64,000 nt of DNA, from positions 496,001 to 560,000 of the forward strand of contig CBDEGI010000002.1 of NCBI GenBank assembly GCA_965237575.1, in the 5' to 3' direction. The position numbers were made by a program, and so were the translations under genes. Every line of letters starts with the position of its first letter. Positions within the stretch are counted from its first letter, which is position 1. The stretch comes from JAKZVK01 sp965237575. GTDB taxonomy: Bacteria; Acidobacteriota; Terriglobia; Bryobacterales; UBA6623. Of this stretch, positions 43,980 to 53,728 are shown in pieces. The notes beneath the pieces were generated by a model. The model searched no databases and was not told where the DNA came from. It worked only from the letters and a program-made list of their open reading frames with translations.

Positions 43980-45320
43980 TTATCCCAGCAGTGATTGTGC
44001 CGACTCGCTCAAGATCTCGACGGTCCGGTCCAGTTGGCCTCTTGTGGTCACAAACGGGGGAGCCAGGCAGAACACTTCTCCGCGCAGCCGGCTGAATAAT
44101 CCCCTCTTCCGAGCCTCCCGATTGAGCCGGGTGCCAATCTGCTCCGCCGGCTCAAACTCGGCCTTGGTGGACCTGTCCTTGACGAACTCGACCGCGCACA
44201 TCAGGCCCTCTCCTCGAATGTCCCCGACGTGAGGATGATTGGCCAGTAATGCTCTCAGCGCGTCGAGCAGGTAAGCCCCCTTCTCGCCGGCCTGGTTGGG
44301 TAAGTCCTCTTCTTCGAGAATCTGCAGATTGCGGAGGGCCACGGCACAACCAACCGGGTGGGCGCTGTAGGTGTAGGCATGCATCCAAGGGGAATCGCTC
44401 TGATCGAGGGCGTCGGCAATCTGATCGCTGATCCCGACACCGCCCAGGGGAAAGTAGCCCGAGGTAATCGCTTTGGCAAACTGCACCATATCCGGCTCGA
44501 CTCCCCAGTGCCCTAGCGCGAACCACTGGCCCGTCCGTCCAAAACCGGTGATCACTTCATCAGCAACAAACAAGACCTCGTACTGATCACAGATCTCTCG
44601 GATGCGAGGGAAGTAGTCCGGTTGGGGAACAATGACGCCGCCCGCTCCCTGCACCGGTTCGGCCAGGAACATGGCCACCGTCTCAGGACCTGCCCGCAAG
44701 ATCGCCTGTTCCAGTTCGTTCGCTGCAGCGACACCCTGGCTCACCCCCTCGGGCGCCTCGTAGCGATAGGGATACGGCGAGGGAATCTGAATGAAGCCGG
44801 GCACGCGGGGCTCAAACAACGACCAGTAGCTGGAGATGCCCGTAGCGCTCATCGCCGCCAGAGTGACCCCGTGGTAGCCCCATTGGCGTGAGATGACTTT
44901 CGTCTTGCCCGAATACCCCTTCAGCTTCCAGTAGGACCGAGCCACCTTAAAGCTGGTCTCGCTGGCTTCCCCACCGCCAGACGTGAAGAAGAAACGGTTG
45001 ATCGAAGGGTAGGTCAAGCTGGCGAGTTTTTCGGCCAGCTCGATGGCCCGGGGATTCGAGCTACCGGCATACCCTGAGCAGTAGGCCAGGGTTCCCATCT
45101 GCTCCGCAGCGGCCTCAGCCAGTTCCTGGCGGCCGTGGCCCACCACCACGTTCCATAGTCCCGACAGGCCATCGATGTACTCCTTGCCATCGGCATCCAC
45201 CAGCATTGCCCCTTTGCCCTTCACCCAGACGTGGCCGGCTTGGTGAGTCCTCCTGCTGTGAAGTGGGTGGATCAGATGTTCGACATCGCGTGACAGAAGA
45301 TCGGTTTTTGTTGCTGGCAT
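43980..45320 (-). CDS. class III PLP aminotransferase (omega-aminotransferase)
   Basis: 446 residues from the ATG at 45320. Class III features: HPLHSRRTHQAGHVWVKGKG, GLSGLWNVVVGHGRQELAEA, FFTSGGGEASETSFKVARSY (phosphate site), QWGYHGVTLAAMSATG, FLAEPVQGAGGVIVPQPDYF, LFVADEVITGFGRTGQWFAL (Asp to pyridine N), MVQFAKAITSGYFPLGGVGI (PLP Lys), and MHAYTYSAHPVGCAVAL. Similar to omega-amino acid:pyruvate, putrescine or taurine aminotransferases; the amine substrate cannot be chosen from sequence. Cytoplasmic. No operon partner, and the start abuts kinase C-terminal relics on the other strand. Confidence 0.93.
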   Translation of the reverse strand: MPATKTDLLSRDVEHLIHPLHSRRTHQAGHVWVKGKGAMLVDADGKEYIDGLSGLWNVVVGHGRQELAEAAAEQMGTLAYCSGYAGSSNPRAIELAEKLASLTYPSINRFFFTSGGGEASETSFKVARSYWKLKGYSGKTKVISRQWGYHGVTLAAMSATGISSYWSLFEPRVPGFIQIPSPYPYRYEAPEGVSQGVAAANELEQAILRAGPETVAMFLAEPVQGAGGVIVPQPDYFPRIREICDQYEVLFVADEVITGFGRTGQWFALGHWGVEPDMVQFAKAITSGYFPLGGVGISDQIADALDQSDSPWMHAYTYSAHPVGCAVALRNLQILEEEDLPNQAGEKGAYLLDALRALLANHPHVGDIRGEGLMCAVEFVKDRSTKAEFEPAEQIGTRLNREARKRGLFSRLRGEVFCLAPPFVTTRGQLDRTVEILSESAQSLLG

Positions 45321-45417
45321 TGCAGGACACCTCGCAGGGCTGCAGGGTTGGGATCTGGGGAACAGACTACCAGTTGGACCAGTAATCCGCCGCCTGAGCC
45401 GCTCTGAACCGCCGTCA

Positions 45418-45669
45418 GCAGAGCCGAAGCCGCAGAGATCTTCTACATTTCCGGCAACAAGATTCATGGCCGCGCCGGTGCGGGCGGGCGCGACCTTCGA
45501 GGCTGACGTTTCCCAGACGCTCTTCGAGCTGGACGGACAACTCCCACCACTCGTGAAGTTCGACGCCACGGCTGACGGGCAACGTTTCGTCTTCGTTGCA
45601 CCGACGGCAGACCAAATCAGTCTACCCATAGCCATCGTGACGAACTGGCAGCAGGCGCTCGTCGAGTGA
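45418..45669 (+). pseudogene. C-terminal relic of a Ser/Thr kinase PD40 domain (first of two)
   Basis: EAAEIFYISGNK in one frame, then AAPVRAGATFEADVSQTLFE, KFDATADGQRFVFV and VTNWQQALVE-stop in another: the last blade of the TolB/PD40 propeller that follows acidobacterial kinases (pattern FDVxxDGQRFL...VVxNW). Frameshift near 45460. No kinase domain precedes it. Confidence 0.72.
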
Positions 45670-45729
45670 CGGATGCACGCTCTCAGAGCACGGGAACGAT
45701 CGGTGTTGGGACTGACCTGGTTCGCGCCC

Positions 45730-45810
45730 GATGAAACCCCAAAGACCCCACCGGTGATCCGATTAGCCCAAAACTGGCACGAAGAGTTCCCTAGCCGCGA
45801 GCAGGGCTAA
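45730..45810 (+). pseudogene. C-terminal relic of a kinase-PD40 protein (second)
   Basis: TPKTPPVIRLAQNWHEEFPS and REQG-stop. Same tail as at 30862-30918 and 53376-53510. Two unrelated kinase tails in a row show that at least two genes decayed here. Confidence 0.55.
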
Positions 45811-45879
45811 GTCCCAGAAGAAGAACGGTTTAGAGCTTGTCCCGGATACCTATTGGTAAAAATCAGAGTGTTGTAGACG

Positions 45880-46212
45880 GTGCGATGGCGGCCCTGTTCC
45901 TCGTTCGACAGGGGAAGGTCATCACCCCTTCGGTGAGCAACGACATCCTGGAGAGCATCACCCGCGCCGCTGTCATCCGGCTCTTAGAGGAGGTCCTCGA
46001 AATACCGGTCACCGAACGGGACGTGGACGGCACGGAATTGTACGGCGTCGGCGAGCTGTTCCTGTGTGGTACGGGGGTCTGAGATCATCCCGGTGAAGTC
46101 AGTGGACGGCTATCCGGCGGGCAGCGGCGCGGCGGTGGGCCCCATCACCCAACGGCTGGTGGGCCTGTTCGAAGACGTGGTCCGGGGTGTCGACGGGCGC
46201 TACGAGGAATGG
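45880..46212 (+). pseudogene. IlvE-like branched-chain aminotransferase, C-terminal remnant
   Basis: Class IV aminotransferase tail: LFLVRQGKVITPSVSNDILE, SITRAAVIRLLEEVLEIPVT, ERDVDGTELYGVGELFLCGT (the GTxxEI site), then after a one-base shift near 46076 SEIIPVKSVDGYPAGSGAAV, GPITQRLVGLFEDVVRG. The N-terminal half with the PLP lysine is missing. It matches the isoleucine/leucine/valine transaminase subgroup. Non-functional. Confidence 0.8.
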
Positions 46213-46399
46213 CGGACTCCGGTGTGGGTCGGGCTGCCCCGCATCCGAGGTCCAGACCGGTACGAACAGTTGCGGGACCGCCATGATGACCAAACGAACT
46301 CCATCGGGGATTCGTCGGCTGCTAGAATGACGCCAGTCTGGGCGGAGGCACGCGGATCGTGTCGAACGATCGCCAAGCCCTAGCCGCGGGGACAGTCTA

Positions 46400-46984
46400 A
46401 TGGACAAGCATTATCGAGCGATGACGGACTTCTTGGTTGGTCTCGGCGCCGCGAAAGTTGCTCACTCCACAGGGACTTATCTCGCCCACCTGATCGGGGT
46501 GCACCGAGACCTCGAGGAATGGGGCTGCGATCAGGATGTCTGTCGCGCAGGCATGTTTCACTCGATCTATGGCACCGAGCCTTTTCACTGGTTCAAGGTG
46601 CCGCTCGATCAGCGCGGCGAGATTCGGGACCTGATCGGGGAACGTGCCGAGCGGTTGGTCTACTTGAACTGTGCCATGACGCGGTCAGATTTCGATCGGA
46701 CGATCCAACAGGAAGAAGGCCCCTACACCATGGTCGATCGATTCAGCGGAGAGCAGATCGAGTTCTTACCGCCGGACTTTCACGATCTCTGCACGGTTCA
46801 CCTGTGCGATTGGTTGGAGACGGTCGAGCGCAACGGCAACTGGCGTGATCGCCGCGAAGCCTTCAAGCGGATCGCGGATCTTCTTTCCGGGGTCGCGAAA
46901 GAGTCATATACTCGGGTCTTTGCTCACGAGCCTTATCCATCGACAACCGCCGGCTCCGTATCTTCGGTAACGCCCGCAGAATGA
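46400..46984 (+). CDS. DUF6817-family protein
   Basis: 194 residues. HSTGTYLAHLIGVHRDLEEW, GCDQDVCRAGMFHSIYGTEP, FHDLCTVHLCDWLETVER. The HS...H..G...L..WG...D...AG.FHS.YGT pattern is the conserved core of a domain-of-unknown-function family that resembles HD-type metal-binding helices; His and Asp residues in H-S-T and FHSIYGTE could bind metal. Cytoplasmic, about the usual family length. The neighbours (an aminotransferase relic before, an enolase-superfamily operon after) do not define a role. Confidence 0.75.
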   Translation: MDKHYRAMTDFLVGLGAAKVAHSTGTYLAHLIGVHRDLEEWGCDQDVCRAGMFHSIYGTEPFHWFKVPLDQRGEIRDLIGERAERLVYLNCAMTRSDFDRTIQQEEGPYTMVDRFSGEQIEFLPPDFHDLCTVHLCDWLETVERNGNWRDRREAFKRIADLLSGVAKESYTRVFAHEPYPSTTAGSVSSVTPAE

Positions 46985-47171
46985 TCTTGCGTGCTGGTGG
47001 CTGAACGAATAGGCTCGACATCGTCGGCGATAGATCTTGAGGAATTTCGTCCCCACCAGGCATCGGGTGCTCTGAGAGGCCGGTCCCATAACCCAGCGGC
47101 TTCGAAGTGAACAAATCGTTGATGCCTCATGTAGGGAGCCGTGTATTCAAGAAATAGGGGATTCGACAGCG

Positions 47172-48281
47172 ATGAGAATCACCTCCGTCAACGCAACGCC
47201 GGTCAAGGTGCCCGCGACCCGCACCGGCGTTTTTTCCCAGCGAGTTCATACGGATGTGCCCAACACTATTGTGGAAGTCGAAACGGACGAAGATCTGGTA
47301 GGGCTGGGCGAGACTCGGGAAATCTGGGCCGCTCCCATCATCAACGAACGTTTCGCCCCCGCTCTTGTGGGTATGGAAACGCACGACCGGCAGGCGACCT
47401 TCAACGCGTGCATGCCCTATCACATGGACGCCGGGTATCCTGAGCGCGTGAGCGATCTGGGCGCTTACGCCGCCATTGAGATAGCTCTGTACGATCTGCT
47501 GGGCAAGAAATCGGGCCTGCCGGTTTACCAGCTCTTGGGCGGGGCGGTAAGAGAAAAGGCGCTCTTTGTAGCCTACTCGTACACGGTCGACCCGGTCGAA
47601 GGCCATTCCGAATCGGAAGTTCCCGGGATCATGGCCGAGCGGGCCGCAGGGTTCGTGGCGGAGAGTAGGGCCCGGATGTTTGAATTCAAGATCGGCGTGT
47701 ATTCGGTCGGCTGTGATATCGAAACCGTTCTGGCTGTTCGAGAGGCGCTGGGCCCGGAGGTGGAGCTGGCTGTGGACGCCAACATGGTGTTCACCTTCGA
47801 GGAGGCGCGGCGTTTTCTCCACGGGGTTCGAAAGGCGCGGTTGGCCAATATCGAAGAACCGGTCGCCGACCTGGGGCAGGTGGAGCGACTGCGCGAAGAG
47901 TTCAGTGTGCCGGTTTCCACTCATTGTTACGACCTGGACTTCCTCAAGGCGCACCCGAAAATCGACGCGGTTGTGACCGACCTTCACCTACAAGGCGGTT
48001 TTGACAAGTGCATTGAACTGATGGTCGGGCTGTCGGCCCTGAGCCGCCGATTCTGGCAGCGTTCCCGCTGGGAGCTAGGGATCTCGTGGGCGGCTATGTG
48101 TCACTTGGGCATCGCCCGGGCCGAGATCGACCGGCCTTCGCAGGCGTTGATCAGCTGGGCGGCCGACGACCTGGTTGTGGGAGAAACCTGGCACGTGCGA
48201 GACGGGGGGGTGCGTCCGCCGGATACCCCAGGGCTGGGTGTAGAGTTGGACCGCGAGGCCTTGGAAAGGTACGCAGTTTAG
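47172..48281 (+). CDS. mandelate racemase / muconate lactonizing enzyme family protein
   Basis: 369 residues. Enolase-superfamily N-domain (ITSVNATPVKVPATRTGVFS, TIVEVETDEDLVGLGETREI) and barrel. FEFKIGVYSVGCDIETVLAV contains the KxG position (KIG), where the second lysine of the mandelate racemase KxK pair is absent. VELAVDANMVFTFEEA (Asp ligand), ANIEEPVADLGQVERLREEF (Glu ligand), then VVTDLHLQGGFDKCIEL (Asp ligand) and a late SWAAMCHLG. Probably a dehydratase or epimerase for an acid sugar or a hydantoin-derived acid. It ends 23 bp before hyuA and likely forms an operon with hyuA-hyuB. Confidence 0.88.
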   Translation: MRITSVNATPVKVPATRTGVFSQRVHTDVPNTIVEVETDEDLVGLGETREIWAAPIINERFAPALVGMETHDRQATFNACMPYHMDAGYPERVSDLGAYAAIEIALYDLLGKKSGLPVYQLLGGAVREKALFVAYSYTVDPVEGHSESEVPGIMAERAAGFVAESRARMFEFKIGVYSVGCDIETVLAVREALGPEVELAVDANMVFTFEEARRFLHGVRKARLANIEEPVADLGQVERLREEFSVPVSTHCYDLDFLKAHPKIDAVVTDLHLQGGFDKCIELMVGLSALSRRFWQRSRWELGISWAAMCHLGIARAEIDRPSQALISWAADDLVVGETWHVRDGGVRPPDTPGLGVELDREALERYAV

Positions 48282-48304
48282 GCGTTTGTGGACGAGATCT
48301 TGAC

Positions 48305-50371
48305 ATGAGAATTGGGGCGGATGTGGGGGGAACCTTCACCGATGTGGTTTTGATGGAGTCCAGCGGCAGGATTTGGACCTCCAAGGTTCCTTCCACACCT
48401 CCTGATTTCGAAGGGGCGGTGCTGACTGCAATTGAGCAGTTGATGAAGGTAGCCGGCTTGCCGGGGACGGCCGTGCAGGAGGTGGCCCATGGTACCACGG
48501 TGGCAACCAATGCCGTGCTGGAGCGCCGGGGCGCAAAAACCGCGCTGATCACCACCCGGGGCTTTCGGGATGTGCTCGAACTCCGGCGCATCCGGGCCCC
48601 GCAGCTCTACGATCTTTTTTTTGAAAAACCAAAGCCACTTGTCGAACGCCATCTGCGTCTTGAACTCTCCGAACGCATTTCGTCCACCGGCGAGACGCTT
48701 GTCCCGATCTTGGAAGCTGAGCTGGAAACGCTTGCAGACAGGCTGGAGAAGGAAGAGGTTGAGTCTGTAGCCGTCTGTTTTCTCCACGCCTATGCCTTTC
48801 CCCGACACGAGCGGCAAGTGGGCGAGTTTTTGCGGCAGCGCCTGCCCCGAATCCAGGTCTCTCTATCCTCCGAGGTGCTTCCCGAGCGCAGGGAATATGA
48901 ACGCACAGCGACTGCGACTGTGAACGCGTATGTCCGTCCGCTGATGGCCCAATATCTCAACGCGATGCGGGCAGGTCTGGTGTCAATGGAAATCGATGCG
49001 CCGCTCCTGATCATGCAGTCGGCCGGCGGCCTAACGCCGGCCTCCGACGCGGCCGATCTGCCGGTGTTCGTACTGGAATCAGGACCCGCAGCGGGGGTGT
49101 TGGCCGCCGGATTTAGCGCCCGACGAGCCGGCATAGAGAACGTCATCACCCTTGATATGGGTGGTACCACGGCCAAGGCTTCCATCATCGAGGCAGGCAG
49201 GATCGCCTATAGCGCAAATTACGAGGTAGGGGCCTCCCTTTCCTCGGGGAGCCGATTGGTGGGTGGGGGAGGCGAACTGATTCGGGCACCCAGCATCGAC
49301 ATAGCCGAGGTAGGTGCAGGTGGCGGAAGCATCGCTTATCTGGACCGCGCCGGGGGACTCCGCGTGGGGCCGCGCAGCGCCGGTGCCGTTCCAGGACCGG
49401 TCTGCTATGCGCGCGGCGGGACCGAGCCGACGGTCACGGATGCCAACGTCGTCCTGGGATATATCCGGCCCGGACAGCTGGCCGACGGAGTAGTCAATAT
49501 CAGTCTGGAAGCGGCCCGTCGCGCTGTATATGATCGCATTGCAGCGCCAATGGGAATCGACCTGCTTCGCGCTGCGGACGGCATTCATCGCATCGCCAAT
49601 GCGCAGACCATGCGGGCGCTGCGCCAAGTGTCAACCGAACGCGGTCGAGATCCCCGGGAATTCGCATTGATCGCCTTTGGGGGCGCGGGACCGATCCACG
49701 CGGCCGGATTTGCTCGGGACCTCCACATTGACCGCACTATTGTGCCCCCTTTGCCCGGCCTGTTCAGCGCTTTGGGCCTTCTCTTTTCCGGGGTGGAGCA
49801 CCACGCCGTGCGTTCGTGCCTGTTGTCCGGAGACGGGTTGAGCGCCGATGCGGTGAGAACCAGGCAGGATGAAATGCGTGGGGAAATGCTGGCTCGTTTT
49901 TCGGCCGAGGGATTCGAGGAAAACACCGTCAATCTGGCGTTCAGCGTAGACGTGCGGTTCAAGGGGCAGACCTCGGAAATCCGACTTCCTCTGGAAGATG
50001 AACGCACCGAAAAGGGCGTATCCAAGATGTGCGCAGCCTTCGAGACAGAACACGAGCGGGTTTACGGCCACCGATCGCATCCGGACAACCCGGTGGAAGT
50101 CGTGGCCGTTCGCTTGATTGGAAGAGCAGGAACACGGGGGCACAGCGGTCGTCTTGCCCCGGCCGAGCGTCCCGGTGGATCCGAAGCTTTCCGCATGGCT
50201 TTCTTCGATGGGGAAATGGTAGAGACCCCGGTCCTCTCACGGCAAGAGGTTGTTGCACGGAGGGATGGACCGCTCCTGATCGACGAATACGATTCGACAA
50301 TTGTGGTACCACCGGATATGCGGGTACAGGTGGATGAAGAAGGCAACCTTGTTATGACACCTCTTTCCTGA
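48305..50371 (+). CDS. hydantoinase / oxoprolinase family protein, HyuA subunit
   Basis: 688 residues from the ATG at 48305. Actin-like ASKHA fold: MRIGADVGGTFTDVVLMESS (phosphate 1), HGTTVATNAVLERRGAKTAL, ITTRGFRDVLELRRIRAPQL, EYERTATATVNAYVRPLMAQ, LIMQSAGGLTPASDAADLPV, LESGPAAGVLAAGFSARRAG, VITLDMGGTTAKASIIEAGR, and the C-terminal SRVYGH-type EHERVYGHRSHPDNPVEV. Couples ATP hydrolysis to opening of a hydantoin, 5-oxoproline or similar ring, together with HyuB. Length is typical. It lies between the enolase-superfamily gene and hyuB, overlapping the latter's leader closely (stop 50371, next start 50385). Confidence 0.92.
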   Translation: MRIGADVGGTFTDVVLMESSGRIWTSKVPSTPPDFEGAVLTAIEQLMKVAGLPGTAVQEVAHGTTVATNAVLERRGAKTALITTRGFRDVLELRRIRAPQLYDLFFEKPKPLVERHLRLELSERISSTGETLVPILEAELETLADRLEKEEVESVAVCFLHAYAFPRHERQVGEFLRQRLPRIQVSLSSEVLPERREYERTATATVNAYVRPLMAQYLNAMRAGLVSMEIDAPLLIMQSAGGLTPASDAADLPVFVLESGPAAGVLAAGFSARRAGIENVITLDMGGTTAKASIIEAGRIAYSANYEVGASLSSGSRLVGGGGELIRAPSIDIAEVGAGGGSIAYLDRAGGLRVGPRSAGAVPGPVCYARGGTEPTVTDANVVLGYIRPGQLADGVVNISLEAARRAVYDRIAAPMGIDLLRAADGIHRIANAQTMRALRQVSTERGRDPREFALIAFGGAGPIHAAGFARDLHIDRTIVPPLPGLFSALGLLFSGVEHHAVRSCLLSGDGLSADAVRTRQDEMRGEMLARFSAEGFEENTVNLAFSVDVRFKGQTSEIRLPLEDERTEKGVSKMCAAFETEHERVYGHRSHPDNPVEVVAVRLIGRAGTRGHSGRLAPAERPGGSEAFRMAFFDGEMVETPVLSRQEVVARRDGPLLIDEYDSTIVVPPDMRVQVDEEGNLVMTPLS

Positions 50372-50384
50372 TGGAGACCGCGTT

Positions 50385-52487
50385 TTGAGAAAAGAGCTGA
50401 ACGAGACTTCGAGAGAGAAAGGCGTGGATCCGATTACACGGGAGATTGTGCAGCATGCCCTAGCCTCGGCGGCTGACGAGATGGCGATGGCGCTCTACCG
50501 CACGGCCTATTCGACCATCGTAAGGGATTGTCTGGATTACTCCACCTCGCTGTGCAATGCCGACGGGGAGATGATCGCGCAGGGTGTGACCATCCCGCTT
50601 CACCTCGGCGCGGTTCCGTACGCCATGGAGACCCTATCTAGCAAGTTTGGGGATGATATGGCGCCCGGGGATGTCTTCATCATGAATGACCCATTCGATG
50701 GGGGCATGCACATCCCGGATGTTTTCATCGTCAAACCGGTTTTCTGGAATGAGCGGCGTGTGGCTTTTGCCGTGGCCACGGCGCATCACCTGGACATGGG
50801 CGGTCGGCTCCCGGGAAGTTCAGCTTGCGATAACACCGAGATCTTCCAGGAGGGGATTCGGATCCCCTGGCTCAAGCTCTATCACAAGGGAGAACCGGAC
50901 GAATCGATCTTTGCGCTGCTGCGAACCAATGTTCGAGTGCCGCATATGATGCTGGGGGATCTACGAGCGCAACTTGCAGCTTGTCACATCGGGGAGCGCG
51001 CGATCTACGACCCGATCGAACGTTATGGGCCGGAGACGCTTAAGACTTGCGCCGCAGATCTGATCGACTACACAGAGCGCCTGATGCGGGCCGAGATCAC
51101 ATCTTGGCCGGACGAAAGCCATACGTTTGCCGACCATATGGATAGCGATGGTGTGGGAGGGCCTCCGGTGCGGCTGCAGGTGACAGTGACAATCAAAGGG
51201 GATGCGCTGACTGTTGACTTTACCGGCACGTCTCCACAGGTCCGGGGGGCAATTAACAATACGCTGTCCTTTACTGCCTCGGCCGTGGTCCTGTGCATTC
51301 GTTGCATGGTACGCGAGGATATTCCGAATACGGCGGGGACTGTGGTTGGCCATTGTTCAAGCCGATCGAGATTATTGCACCGCCAGGTACGGTTGCCCAC
51401 GGCGTAATGCCGGCGGCTTCGAGCATGCGCGGGATTACCGGGTTCCGGATGGTGGACACCGTGTTCGGTGCCCTGTCCGGGCTGCTGCCGGACCGTGTTC
51501 CGGCGGCTGGGGAAGGGGGCAACACGCTTGTGGTCTTTGGGGGGCAGCGGGAAGACCGGACCCCGTATGTTTACTACGAACTACTTTCGGGCACCTGGGG
51601 GGGGCGACCGGACCGGGATGGCAACGACGGGCTGTGCAATCCAGCCAATGTGGCGAGCAATATTCCGATCGAGGATGCGGAGTGCGAATACCCGATTCGG
51701 ATCGAGCGCTACGGGCTGGTGCGCGACAGCGGCGGCCCTGGGAAGTACCGGGGCGGGCTGGCTATCGAACGGGAGTGGAAGCTTCTTTCGGGAGAGGTTC
51801 ACCTTGCAATACGGTCGGACCGGAGGGATCATCTGCCCTACGGGCTCTACGAGGGGAAGCCCGGCAAGGGATCGATCAACAGACTCAACCAGGGGGAAGG
51901 CGAGGAGGTGCTGCCGACGATGATTTCGACCCTGATGCGACAAGGTGAACGAATCTACCATCGGCAGGCAGGTGGTGGCGGCTGGGGCGATCCGCTATTG
52001 CGGTCTCCAGAGGCGGTGGCCTGGGATGTGGTGAACGACAAGGTTTCGGTCGAGGCTGCACGGGATCAATACGGTGTGGTGCTGGACCCGACGACTCTAA
52101 AGGCGGATGCAGAGGCGACCGAGGCACTTCGAGAGCAGATGCGCGTGAGGGATGAGCGCAAGGATGAAAGAAGAACGGGGCTCCCCTCCCAAAAGTGTAA
52201 ATGGGGTATCCACTTGACTCAGGTAGCCCCTAGGCGTTGTGGTTTGGTCGATCCATGGACGCCAGCACACTGCACCCAGAATGCACCCTGGGGCGCCAGA
52301 CGCCGGTCTGCAGGCAATTGGGCCACGAGGCTGCGTTTCGGGCCGATCAAGGATTACGCACGCGCCATGGCCATCGCAGGCTTGGAAACGTGGTGCTATC
52401 GGCAAGCCTTTCCGGGGGCCGCCAATGGCCAACCACAGTATGTTGTGGTCACCTGAGTCAAATGGATACCCCACTAAGTGTAATTAA
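50385..52487 (+). pseudogene. HyuB subunit of hydantoinase/oxoprolinase, frameshifted, with a MITE in the last codons
   Basis: TTG start at 50385, 13 bp after hyuA. DPITREIVQHALASAADEMA, RTAYSTIVRDCLDYSTSLCN, PGDVFIMNDPFDGGMHIPDV, ATAHHLDMGGRLPGSSACDN, and RGAINNTLSFTASAVVLCIR read in frame one. Near 51338-51352 the frame changes, and FKPIEIIAPPGTVAHGVMPA, GGNTLVVFGGQREDRTPYVY, KYRGGLAIEREWKLLS and GGGGWGDPLLRSPEAVAWDV continue in another. MITE-A copy 3 is inserted just before the native stop: without it the protein ends LPSQKCN at TAA 52485-52487. With it, ~85 foreign residues are added before a TGA at 52454-52456. Function as for HyuA, if the frameshift is not an assembly error. Confidence 0.88.
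52201..52475. mobile_element. MITE-A copy 3 (275-276 bp) at the end of hyuB
   Basis: Target duplication AAGTGTAA at 52193-52200 and 52476-52483. The sequence appears identical to copies 2 and 4. Fuses in frame to HyuB. Confidence 0.93.
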
Positions 52488-52499
52488 GGCATTGTCAAG

Positions 52500-53239
52500 T
52501 TAACGGCAGTCGGCGACGCTCTGCCCGGCACGCCGGTGGATTTGTCGACGGGATGGGAGTAGCGCCGTTGGAGCAAAACGTTCTTCTTGGTGCGCACGAC
52601 GAAGAACGACGAGCAGAGGGTGAACACGAAGAGGCGTTCGAAATCGACGTAGGCCCGATCCATGACGTAGAAAGCGCCGGGCTCGGGGAGGAACTCGTCG
52701 AGGATGTTGACGTCGTGCGTTGTGCCGTCGGTAATGCGGATAAACGTGGGGATGTTGCCGTGCAGGTCCAGCAGCGTGTGCATCTTCACGGCGGCTTTGT
52801 GCCGGCGAAACTTGGCCCAGGGGAACAGCGACACGCAAAGATCGATGGTGGTGGAATCCAGAGCGTACAGAGTCTGATCCAGATCCACGCCGATCGGATC
52901 GCGGGCGTACAAGGGCCGGGCGATGCGGATCAGGACTTGGGCAAAGTCGGCGTAGATCCGCCAATCGCGGGACTCGTTGGCATCGGCCAGTGTCGAGCGA
53001 GCCACCTTGCCGCGGAATCCCATGTGGTAGAGCTTAGCGCCGAGTGAACGCAGGCACGCTTGGATATCGCGGAGGCTTTCGCGGTACGTCAACTGGGCGA
53101 ACGCCATGCACAGAAACTGATCCCAACAGGAGAAGCCACGCGAGCCCCGGTCGCCGTCGTAGCGGCTTACGCAGCGCCGGAACTCGCGATCCGGAAGGAA
53201 GCTGATCAATTGGGGGAAGACGGTGCGGCCCAGATTCAT
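52500..53239 (-). pseudogene. IS4-family transposase, C-terminally truncated
   Basis: The DUF4372 N-domain (FPQLISFLPDREFRRCVSRY, RGFSCWDQFLCMAFAQLTYR, SLRDIQACLRS) is followed by the DDE domain (LYALDSTTIDLCVSLFPWAK, HTLLDLHGNIPTFIRITDGT, HDVNILDEFLPEPGAFYVMD and RAYVDFERLF). Homology stops after RRYSHPVDKSTGV at ~52520, so the last ~120 residues with the catalytic Glu are missing. MITE-A copy 3 lies only ~15-20 bp away, but its clean target duplication shows that it did not cause the truncation. The left end of the element was not found. Confidence 0.88.
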
Positions 53240-53375
53240 GAGCCATTGTCGGCTCAGGGCCGATGCCGCTCAAACGGCGCACCGCCGTTCAAATCGCGGC
53301 AAGAAAAAACAGCACCTAACCCGCGCTTCTACAATCAGTTGCAGGCCGCCCACCGCTCATCAGCCGGACAGTAGT

Positions 53376-53510
53376 GATGATGTCTCTCCAGATGGTCAAA
53401 GGTTCATTCTGCCAGAGCCCGTCGATGGAGACCCTGGGGAAGCGGCCAGGGCCAAGATCCATGTGGTCCAAAACTGTTACGAAGAGGGCCGCGACCGCGA
53501 GCAGGACTGA
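53376..53510 (+). pseudogene. C-terminal relic of a kinase-PD40 protein
   Basis: DDVSPDGQRFILPEPVDGDP and HVVQNCYEEGRDREQD-stop: the closing blade and tail of an acidobacterial kinase-linked PD40 domain. The expected NWYEEF has become NCYEEG. Only 45 codons survive, ~220 bp upstream of a kinase-start relic fused to the next gene. Confidence 0.7.
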
Positions 53511-53713
53511 GCCTCTAAGTCCTTACAAACGAGACACATAGGGCCTCATCGCCACATAGCCGTTGCGAAATCTCGCTCGCATGAGTTTCCGCCAGCTAGT
53601 ACGGGCCTGATCGTCGCCGAGGGAGTCGCAGACCGCACCAGGACAGCCGACCGGACGAAAAAAATCTGTCTGTTCATGACATCGGTTGTTCACGCCATCA
53701 ATCCTCAGAGCGG

Positions 53714-53719
53714 TAGAAT
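53714..53719 (+). promoter_or_regulatory. -10-like TAGAAT, leaderless kinase-type promoter
   Basis: TGACATCGGTTGTTCACGCC upstream, nine bases to the ATG at 53729. Confidence 0.65.
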
Positions 53720-53728
53720 TGGACCGGC

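Noticed and set aside
51293..52456. Second half of HyuB as an independent gene
   Set aside because: It begins inside the HyuB fold and continues the family alignment directly after the first half; one frameshifted gene explains both parts.
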